Shown one piece after another: positions 6,759-12,097 of a stretch of 12,097 nt of DNA (position 1 is the first letter of the stretch; every line of letters starts with the position of its first letter). The notes beneath the pieces are model-generated. The model searched no databases. It saw only the letters and a list, made by a program, of their open reading frames with translations, and had not been told where the DNA came from. A program made the translations under genes and the position numbers. The DNA lies in contig CAKVEH010000021.1 of the NCBI GenBank assembly GCA_934728205.1, positions 1 to 12,097 on the forward strand. The letters are read 5' to 3'. The stretch is from an uncultured Helicobacteraceae bacterium (GTDB lineage Bacteria; Campylobacterota; Campylobacteria; Campylobacterales; Helicobacteraceae).

Positions 6759-7754
6759 TTAGCAATGCGCTTGGATAATTGTTTGTATTTTTGCAAAGGC
6801 TTCTTGTAAATTTTGCGCGCTGACTTTATAATCGTAAGGTTGGCGTTTGTAGGCGTTATCATAATATTGTGTGAGGAGAATCTCTGCCGTTTTTGCCCTA
6901 TCTTTATAAAACGCTTCTTTTGCTTTATTCCAAGCATTTTTTGGCATAAAGCGTGAAATGTTTTCCATAGCTGTGGTGAAAAACTCCTCACTAATGCACT
7001 CATAATATTTTAGCGTTCGTTCTATGCGCACATCAAGTGGCGTATCAATAAAGATTTTTGGTGCATTTTGGTAAGCATTATAAAGTGGTGTTGGCAAAAT
7101 CACACTACCAAGTTTTTTGCTTTCACCCTCTATAAGCACAGATTTATTTTCTAACTCCCTTAAACGCGTAAAGATGAGATTCTCAAACATTGCATTGCTG
7201 GGTTGAGTGCCACATATCGCACCAAAAGAAGAGCCAAAGTGCTTCGCAAGAGATTCTATATCTAGCGAATCTTTATACATTTTAATAAGCTCGCTTTTTC
7301 CGCTACCTGTGGGACCTATGAGTGTAAAAAACTTCATTTTTGGCGGTTGTTGCAAATATTGTAAAACAGCGTTACGATAGGCTTTATAGCCATTTTGCAA
7401 GCGTATCGTGCGGTAGCCAATGTTTTGTAAAATACTTAGCAATGAGAGACTTCTAAGCCCACCTCTTGCGCAATAAATATGAATGACTTGCGCGGGAGTA
7501 ATGTTTGAGCGAGTAAGAAAGTCTTGTAAATGCTTCCCCACATTTGCACAAATAATACTTGCACCCATAATGCGCGCTTGAAATGGATTTTCTTTATAGA
7601 GTGTGCCTATTTGCTCGCGCTCATTATTATTTAGCACGGGGAAGTTTAGCGCACCTACAATATGAGATTTTTCAAACTCATAAGGCGAGCGCACATCAAT
7701 AATGATAGCACCTTGTAAAAAGACTTCTACTTGAGCGTCTTGGCTGTTGCACAT
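6759..7754 (-). CDS. mnmH: tRNA 2-selenouridine synthase MnmH (SelU/YbbB)
   Basis: A 331-residue two-domain enzyme. Residues 1-135 form a rhodanese domain with active Cys95 in YCARGGLRS. From about 140 a P-loop domain follows (GPTGSGKS at 147-154), with the family segment LIEGESKKLG after it. MnmH swaps sulfur for selenium in 2-thiouridine at the wobble position of tRNAs for Lys, Glu and Gln, through a geranylated intermediate, using selenophosphate from SelD. The family block that I recall as HRGSSFG reads HFGSSFG here (Arg to Phe), and QPSQ reads QPSN. The protein is slightly shorter than E. coli SelU (364). ATG at 7754 has AAGGA about 6 nt upstream and its own -10 box. No selD is in view, so selenium supply must be encoded elsewhere. 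Confidence 0.92.
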   Translation of the reverse strand: MCNSQDAQVEVFLQGAIIIDVRSPYEFEKSHIVGALNFPVLNNNEREQIGTLYKENPFQARIMGASIICANVGKHLQDFLTRSNITPAQVIHIYCARGGLRSLSLLSILQNIGYRTIRLQNGYKAYRNAVLQYLQQPPKMKFFTLIGPTGSGKSELIKMYKDSLDIESLAKHFGSSFGAICGTQPSNAMFENLIFTRLRELENKSVLIEGESKKLGSVILPTPLYNAYQNAPKIFIDTPLDVRIERTLKYYECISEEFFTTAMENISRFMPKNAWNKAKEAFYKDRAKTAEILLTQYYDNAYKRQPYDYKVSAQNLQEAFAKIQTIIQAHC

Positions 7755-7784
7755 AAAATTCCTTGTAATGTTAAGATAAATAGA

Positions 7785-7790
7785 ATTATA
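7785..7790 (-). promoter_or_regulatory. -10 box of mnmH
   Basis: TATAAT on the minus strand, preceded by several T-runs and followed by a leader of about 25 nt to the ATG at 7754. Its first T is the last base of an AGATTCT heptamer (7796 to 7790). No clear -35 box is seen. Confidence 0.55.
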
Positions 7791-7851
7791 GAATCTTACT
7801 CGCTAAAAATGTAATAAAATATAAAAAATCCATAATCTTGTAGTAGTGCGT

Positions 7852-7868
7852 TATTATCTTTGAAAGAT
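7852..7868 (+). promoter_or_regulatory. Possible -10 box and overlapping operator palindrome before the MFS gene
   Basis: TATTAT at 7852-7857 could be the -10 box for the transporter. It overlaps a perfect 13-bp palindrome, ATCTTTGAAAGAT (7856-7868), that would cover the transcription start. That is a usual place for a repressor operator. Both calls are tentative: such AT-rich palindromes also arise by chance, and no regulator gene is next to it. Confidence 0.25.
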
Positions 7869-7935
7869 TACAATTTTTGTTAAATTTATTGCACTGACAA
7901 TGCACGATTGTAAAAAGCAACAAAGAGAGAAAATA

Positions 7936-9099
7936 GTGAAAGCAAGTGATAAGATTTTTTGGCTTAATGTGGTTTTTTTGATTGCTATCACACTTAATTT
8001 GCGCGCCCCTATCACTTCGCTAGGACCAATCATAGAATCTATAAAAGACGCATACAATATAAACTCTGCGTTAGGTGGACTTTTGACTTCATTGCCACTT
8101 ATTGCTTTTGGGAGTGTGAGTTTTTTGGTAGCGTATTTTTCGCCTATGCGTGCGATAGTTGTTGGGATTGTGCTTATTATCATAGGTGAGATGTATCGGA
8201 GTTTTGGGGGTAGTGCGGGGCTTTTTGTGGGAATGGCGTTGTTAGGGAGCGGCATAGCTATCGCTAATGTGTTGTTGCCAAGTTTTGTCAAAGAAAAGTT
8301 CCCGCGCAAGATTCCCTTTATGATGGGTGTGTATAGCCTAGTATTAAATCTCTCTGGCATTTTTGGAATCGTATTTGCCCTGCCACTTTTGGCATTTTTG
8401 GGATTGCAGTATTCATTGCTTTTTTGGCTGCCATTTGCGTTGCTTGCGTTTTTTGTGTATATACCACAAATGCGTAATGGCAGGCTTTTTCGCACGATTA
8501 AAAAACAAAAGAGCAACATCAATATTTTTACCCAAATAAGTGCGTGGAAAATCACTCTATTTATGGGGGCTCAAAGTTTTGTAGCGTATGCGATGTTTGC
8601 GTGGCTGGCACTTATAGTGAGTGAGATGGGCTATGGAAGCGAGTTTGGCGCAAATATTTTACTTTTGGCTCAAGCCATAGCCGTGCCTATAGGATTTATA
8701 GGTCCTGTGATTTTAGGCAAACTCAAAAACGCATATCGCACTGTGTATATGGCTTGTTTGTGTGGGTTGTATGTGGTGGGGTTTGCGTGTTTGATATGGC
8801 TGGATTCTAAAGTTGGCGTAGTGTTTGGAGCGATTTGCATTGGGATCCCAATGGGTTGTGTGTTTGCCATAGCGTTGTTGTTTATTTCCACCAAAAGTGC
8901 CAATTCACTTATCGCAAGCAAGCTTTCTTCAATGGCACAGGGCTTTGGCTACCTCATTGCGAGCACCGCACCCTTTATCATAGGGCTTTTGCACGACTAT
9001 TTTGAGAGCTTTAGCCAAGCATTATATTTACTCTTCATTATGGGGGCAATCGTGAGTATTTTAGGGCTTATTGCTTATAGGGCAAAGATGATAGAGTGA
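7936..9099 (+). CDS. MFS transporter of the CynX/NimT family
   Basis: A 387-residue inner-membrane protein with about 12 hydrophobic segments, the size and layout of a major facilitator. Family marks are NLRAPITSLGPII in the first segment, a MYRSFGG loop, then GSGIAIANVLLPSFVKEKFP, which is the CynX/NimT signature region. E. coli CynX is linked to cyanate and NimT to 2-nitroimidazole, but the substrate here is unknown and no cynS or cynT is nearby. I prefer the GTG at 7936 because AAAGAGAG lies 6 nt before it and it gives a short N-terminus before the first membrane segment. An in-frame ATG at 7900 would add 12 residues but has no SD. The gene is divergent from mnmH and converges on hisH with a 25-nt gap. 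Confidence 0.87.
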   Translation: MKASDKIFWLNVVFLIAITLNLRAPITSLGPIIESIKDAYNINSALGGLLTSLPLIAFGSVSFLVAYFSPMRAIVVGIVLIIIGEMYRSFGGSAGLFVGMALLGSGIAIANVLLPSFVKEKFPRKIPFMMGVYSLVLNLSGIFGIVFALPLLAFLGLQYSLLFWLPFALLAFFVYIPQMRNGRLFRTIKKQKSNINIFTQISAWKITLFMGAQSFVAYAMFAWLALIVSEMGYGSEFGANILLLAQAIAVPIGFIGPVILGKLKNAYRTVYMACLCGLYVVGFACLIWLDSKVGVVFGAICIGIPMGCVFAIALLFISTKSANSLIASKLSSMAQGFGYLIASTAPFIIGLLHDYFESFSQALYLLFIMGAIVSILGLIAYRAKMIE

Positions 9100-9124
9100 T
9101 TTTTACGCATAAATTATTTAGTTT

Positions 9125-9796
9125 TTATAACTCTATAAAGTTTTGCAAAATTTTTAATCCTACATTATGGCTTTTTTCTGGGTGTGGTTGGATTCCTAGC
9201 ACATTGTCTCGTCCTACAATGGCTGGAAACTCATAGCCATACACACATTTTGCTAAAATATCACTATTATCTTTACACTTAGCGTGGAAACTATGCACGA
9301 AGTAAAGATAGTAGCCCTCATTTTTTGGCGAAACTTTAGAATCTGTGTGAAGCAAGTTTTTTAGTAATGGATTGTTTTGTCCTTCTTGCGTGAGGATACA
9401 TTCATTCCAGCCAATGTGTGGGACTTTGAGTGTATTTAGCCTTGCCTTGTCAAAGCCCACTACCTCACCGCGCAACAGACCAAGCCCTTTGTGCTCACCA
9501 AATTCGACACTTTTTTCAAAGAGCATTTGTGCACCAAGACAGATTCCAAGTAGCCATTTGCCACTTTTGACAAAATCTTTGATAGGCTTCTCAAATCCAA
9601 GTGTGCGCAAACTTCGCATAGCATCGCCAAACGCTCCTACTCCGGGCAAGATGAGTTTGTCATAATGCGAGATATTTGCTGGGTTAGATTCTATGGAGAT
9701 TGTGAGAGATTTGCCACTTTTGTGAGAGGCAAATTCAAGCGCATTTTGCACGCTTGCGAGATTCCCAATATTGTAATTTAAGACTGCTATATTCAT
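9125..9796 (-). CDS. hisH: Imidazole glycerol phosphate synthase, glutamine amidotransferase subunit HisH
   Basis: A 223-residue class I glutamine amidotransferase. The catalytic triad is visible: Cys86 in LGICLGAQML, and His205 and Glu207 in QPHPEKS. It also has PGVGAF (51-56), VPHIGWN (125-131) and FVHSF (166-170), all typical of HisH. HisH releases ammonia from glutamine and passes it to HisF, which makes imidazole glycerol phosphate and AICAR in histidine synthesis. It is longer than E. coli HisH (196), partly through an extra stretch around residues 147-160 (HTDSKVSPKNE). HisF is not in this window. HisH-like paralogues also serve flagellar-sugar pathways in related bacteria, so a role outside histidine synthesis is possible. 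ATG at 9796 follows AAGGGG. It starts 18 nt after prmC. Confidence 0.9.
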   Translation of the reverse strand: MNIAVLNYNIGNLASVQNALEFASHKSGKSLTISIESNPANISHYDKLILPGVGAFGDAMRSLRTLGFEKPIKDFVKSGKWLLGICLGAQMLFEKSVEFGEHKGLGLLRGEVVGFDKARLNTLKVPHIGWNECILTQEGQNNPLLKNLLHTDSKVSPKNEGYYLYFVHSFHAKCKDNSDILAKCVYGYEFPAIVGRDNVLGIQPHPEKSHNVGLKILQNFIEL

Positions 9797-9814
9797 ATAA
9801 GCCCCTTTTGTGTG

Positions 9815-10708
9815 TTAAAATTCTAGCACAAATCCTCTATCAAAGCCACTTAAATCAGTATAAAACTCTAGTTTTTTAGGTGAGAGCGGGACGATAAACT
9901 CGCTTAATCGTGCCTTTTGGTCATAGCCCATTTCACAACACATAATAAGCGGTCTTGCTTTCGCACAAGCGGCGATGAGTGATTCTATGATTTCACTGCC
10001 TCTCTCTCCGCCAAACAACGCTTCTTTTGGCTCATAGCATAACGGCAAAGGTAGCGGATAATCATTAGCAATGTAGGGGAGGTTTGCCACCACAAGTTCT
10101 AAAAAATCAAGCATTTGAGTGGAAAATGGATCTAGTAGCGAGCCTTGCAAAGTGCTAATGGACTCACACTTAAAGCGAGTGAAATTTTTCCGCGCACATT
10201 CAAGCGCAAGAGAATCTATGTCGCTCGCATACATTCGCAAGTGCGGGTTGTTTTTGGCGATGATGGTGGAAATCGCACCGCTACCTACGCCAATTTCTGC
10301 CATTACGCTAATTTTTCGCTCTTTAATGATTTGAAGTGCCTTTTGCACGAGAATCTCACTCTCTGGGCGTGGGATAAGCACGCCTTTTTGGATAAAAAAC
10401 TCACAAGAATAAAAACTCGCCTTTTGGGTTAAGTATTCAATAGGTGTGCCTAGTGCGCGTTCTTTGACTTGGCTAAAAAATGTATTTTCTTGATTTGTGG
10501 CTAAAAAATCATTACTATGAGCGTGTAAAAAGGTGCGGGGCTTTTGCAAAATCTCACAAAGTAGGATTTCACACTCAAAACGGGGGCGAAATGCCATTAA
10601 ATGTTTAGATTCTATATTTTGCTCTAGTCGTTCAAAGTCCTTTGCCAAAGGGCTTTGTTCTAAAATTTCGCAAGCGTGTGCTATGGCAGTTTGAATTGTG
10701 ATTGCCAT
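9815..10708 (-). CDS. prmC: Release factor glutamine methyltransferase PrmC (HemK), with NLPY motif
   Basis: A 297-residue SAM-dependent methyltransferase that modifies the Gln of the GGQ motif in RF1 and RF2, aiding peptide release. An N-terminal helical domain (to about 85) is followed by IPRPESE at 112-118, the SAM-binding loop EIGVGSGAI at 138-146, an acidic DID at 163-165, and YEPKEALFGGERG at 225-237, all in PrmC order. The catalytic motif, normally NPPY, reads NLPY at 209-212 (codons AAC CTC CCC TAC). NLPY is the form known in KsgA/Dim1 adenine methyltransferases, so activity may persist. ATG at 10708 follows the stop of the M48 gene with no gap (TAAATG) and has no clear SD, which suggests coupled translation. 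H. pylori also has this neighbour pair. Confidence 0.94.
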   Translation of the reverse strand: MAITIQTAIAHACEILEQSPLAKDFERLEQNIESKHLMAFRPRFECEILLCEILQKPRTFLHAHSNDFLATNQENTFFSQVKERALGTPIEYLTQKASFYSCEFFIQKGVLIPRPESEILVQKALQIIKERKISVMAEIGVGSGAISTIIAKNNPHLRMYASDIDSLALECARKNFTRFKCESISTLQGSLLDPFSTQMLDFLELVVANLPYIANDYPLPLPLCYEPKEALFGGERGSEIIESLIAACAKARPLIMCCEMGYDQKARLSEFIVPLSPKKLEFYTDLSGFDRGFVLEF

Positions 10709-11914
10709 TTATTTTAGGGCTTCATAATCAAGGGCTTTTAATCGTTCTAATAACGGAGGGTGTGAGTAATAAAAGAAAATATACAAAGAGTGTGAGCTTG
10801 GAAACGATTTGTTTTCTTCTACAAGGCGCACAAGTGCATTAGCAAGATGAGATTTAGAGATTAAAGACGCGCCAAAGGCATCAGCACCATATTCAGCCTT
10901 GCGTGAGAAATACCCAATGATTGGCATAAACCAAAATGAAACAATGGGAGAAAGCAAAATAACTAGGGCTAAAATACACGCATTTTGCTCTGGGAGATGA
11001 CTTTGGCTAAAAAAGCTTTCAGGTAAATGCGAGGCTAAAAAGAATAACAAAAATAAAAACACACCCATAATAGCGATATTTTTTATAATGTCTTTATGTT
11101 TAAAATGCCCAAGTTCGTGTCCCAAAATTGCCAACAGCCCATCTTGGCTAATCTTTTCTAGCAATGTGTCAAAGAGCACTACGCGCTTAGTATTCCCAAG
11201 TCCGCCAAAATACGCATTAAGCCTACCATCGCGCTTGCTGGCATCCATTACAAAAATCCCACTTGATTGGAATCCTACCTTTTGCATTAGGGATTCTATG
11301 CGTTCTTTGAGTTGTGTATCTTGCAAGGGAGTAAATTTATTAAACATTGGGGCAATAAGTGTGGGATAGATGGCATTTGCTAGGATAATAAAACAAAAAA
11401 GTAGCACAAAGCCCCCAATCCACCAAAGAGTAAAATTATTCATCACCCACAAAAGCAAAAAAACAATGCCACCACCAATCATAAGCCCAAGTAGGCTGGA
11501 TTTAAGTGTGTCAAGCAAAAACAAAGCTGGAGTTTGCTTGCAAAATCCATAGCGTTTATCAATGCTAAAGGTCTCATAAAGTGCGCTAGGCAAGCCAACA
11601 AGCAAACCAACAAGCACGATAAGCATAACAAACGCGACATCGCGGTAATATCCACTAAGCATATTTAATTTATCATTGTAGAAAAAATCCAAACCAAAGA
11701 GAATCCAAAAAGCAAAAAGCGCGGATTCTGTGATTTTTGAGAGAATATTTAATTTGAGTTTTTCTACGGAGTATGAGCCAGCTTTGATATATTCTTTGGT
11801 ATCTAACAGGAGGGCTTTTTGTGTGATAGCTTTTTTGATATGTCGCATTTGCAGGCAATCAAGTATAATCGCAGGGATAGCATAGGCTAACAAAAACACA
11901 CTAACAAGCAGCAT
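10709..11914 (-). CDS. M48 family zinc metallopeptidase, Ste24/CAAX-protease-like, inner membrane
   Basis: A 401-residue membrane protease. It has several hydrophobic segments in an M48_N-type N-terminal region, then the zinc site HELGH (His266, Glu267, His270, numbered from the chosen start), and the third ligand Glu341 in AEYGADAFG. It ends with the SHPPLLERL block of M48 proteins. The layout matches Ste24-type enzymes and H. pylori HP0382 rather than shorter HtpX. It probably cleaves membrane or membrane-associated proteins; a CAAX-processing role is not implied, since bacteria lack prenylated CAAX proteins of that kind. I place the start at 11914 because AAAGGAG lies just before it and the protein then opens with a hydrophobic helix. 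An in-frame ATG at 12010 would add 32 mostly polar residues without an SD. It is the first gene of the operon with prmC and hisH. Confidence 0.92.
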   Translation of the reverse strand: MLLVSVFLLAYAIPAIILDCLQMRHIKKAITQKALLLDTKEYIKAGSYSVEKLKLNILSKITESALFAFWILFGLDFFYNDKLNMLSGYYRDVAFVMLIVLVGLLVGLPSALYETFSIDKRYGFCKQTPALFLLDTLKSSLLGLMIGGGIVFLLLWVMNNFTLWWIGGFVLLFCFIILANAIYPTLIAPMFNKFTPLQDTQLKERIESLMQKVGFQSSGIFVMDASKRDGRLNAYFGGLGNTKRVVLFDTLLEKISQDGLLAILGHELGHFKHKDIIKNIAIMGVFLFLLFFLASHLPESFFSQSHLPEQNACILALVILLSPIVSFWFMPIIGYFSRKAEYGADAFGASLISKSHLANALVRLVEENKSFPSSHSLYIFFYYSHPPLLERLKALDYEALK

Positions 11915-11918
11915 TTCT

Positions 11919-11925
11919 CTCCTTT
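11919..11925 (-). promoter_or_regulatory. Ribosome-binding site that sets the M48 peptidase start
   Basis: AAAGGAG on the minus strand lies 4 nt before the ATG at 11914. The upstream in-frame ATG at 12010 has no such site, so the shorter protein is preferred. Confidence 0.7.
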
Positions 11926-11962
11926 GTGGTTTTACTTTTAGATTTTTGACATTAAATTCGTA

Positions 11963-11968
11963 ATAATA
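11963..11968 (-). promoter_or_regulatory. Possible -10 box for the M48-prmC-hisH operon
   Basis: TATTAT on the minus strand, about 50 nt before the M48 start. No convincing -35 box or T-run phasing is seen, so this is only a candidate. The remaining sequence to the window edge (11969-12097) shows no gene; it holds one AGATTCT heptamer at 12057 and a small AT-only hairpin beside it. Confidence 0.3.
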
Positions 11969-12097
11969 CCTTGCAAAACAAACGATAAGTAAATGCCTTT
12001 TTGTATGCAATGTGTTTTTGCAAGAAATATTGAATGTTGCGGGTTTATTGCACCATAGATTCTAAAAAATTAGAAAAAATTGCACGAAACATTACTT

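Noticed and set aside
7854..8555. 233-codon open frame on the minus strand opposite the MFS gene
   Set aside because: It lies wholly antisense to a clear transporter. Its translation has no family resemblance and looks like reversed membrane-helix codons, and there is no SD at its start.
12060..12075. TTCTAA-AAAA-TTAGAA hairpin near the right edge
   Set aside because: It is short, has almost no GC and no T-run on either strand. It is partly explained by the AGATTCT heptamer at 12057.
1..12097. Mobile element, CRISPR array, tRNA or rRNA genes
   Set aside because: No transposase or integrase frame, no regularly spaced repeats and no cloverleaf or rRNA-like segment was seen. Genes are packed housekeeping or metabolic genes with short gaps.

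Overview
The window looks like chromosome of an enterohepatic Helicobacter or a close relative (Campylobacterota). The base composition is AT-rich. The order ndk, DUF177 gene, rpmF, plsX, fabH matches the HP0198-HP0202 order I know from H. pylori, and prmC next to an M48 peptidase matches HP0381/HP0382. A hisH gene and a Tor-type reductase point to an enterohepatic species rather than H. pylori, because H. pylori lacks histidine biosynthesis. The species is inferred, not proven. There is no sign of a phage, insertion sequence, CRISPR array or RNA gene.

Layout. (1) At 1-2844 on the plus strand is an anaerobic S-/N-oxide respiration unit: the 3' end of a TorC-like cytochrome c, then a complete Tat-exported TorA/DMSO-reductase-family enzyme, closed by a stem-loop terminator. 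(2) At 6637-2945 on the minus strand is a compact operon: ndk, a frameshifted DUF177/YceD gene, rpmF (L32), plsX, fabH, a small lipoprotein gene and an RqcP-like S4 RNA-binding gene. It starts from a good -10 box and has spacers of 1 to 71 nt. It combines nucleotide supply, ribosomal protein and rRNA functions, the start of fatty-acid and phospholipid synthesis, and ribosome quality control. (3) At 7754-6759 on the minus strand is mnmH (tRNA 2-selenouridine synthase) with its own promoter. It is divergent from (4), a CynX/NimT-type MFS transporter at 7936-9099 on the plus strand. (5) At 11914-9125 on the minus strand is a second operon: M48/Ste24-like membrane protease, prmC (release-factor methyltransferase) and hisH.

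How the genes work together. Menaquinol electrons would pass through TorC to periplasmic TorA. PlsX and FabH feed phospholipid and fatty-acid synthesis and are translationally coupled, with the fabH ribosome-binding site lying inside the last codons of plsX. PrmC, L32, the DUF177 protein, MnmH and the S4 protein all serve translation.

I see no clear new multi-gene system here. The points most worth checking are: the frameshift that breaks the DUF177 gene; a roughly ten-fold excess of the heptamer AGAWTCT, concentrated between genes and forming the arms of the torA terminator; a TorA with a DMSO-reductase-type active-site Tyr and a lipobox-like Cys in its Tat signal; and PrmC with NLPY in place of NPPY.
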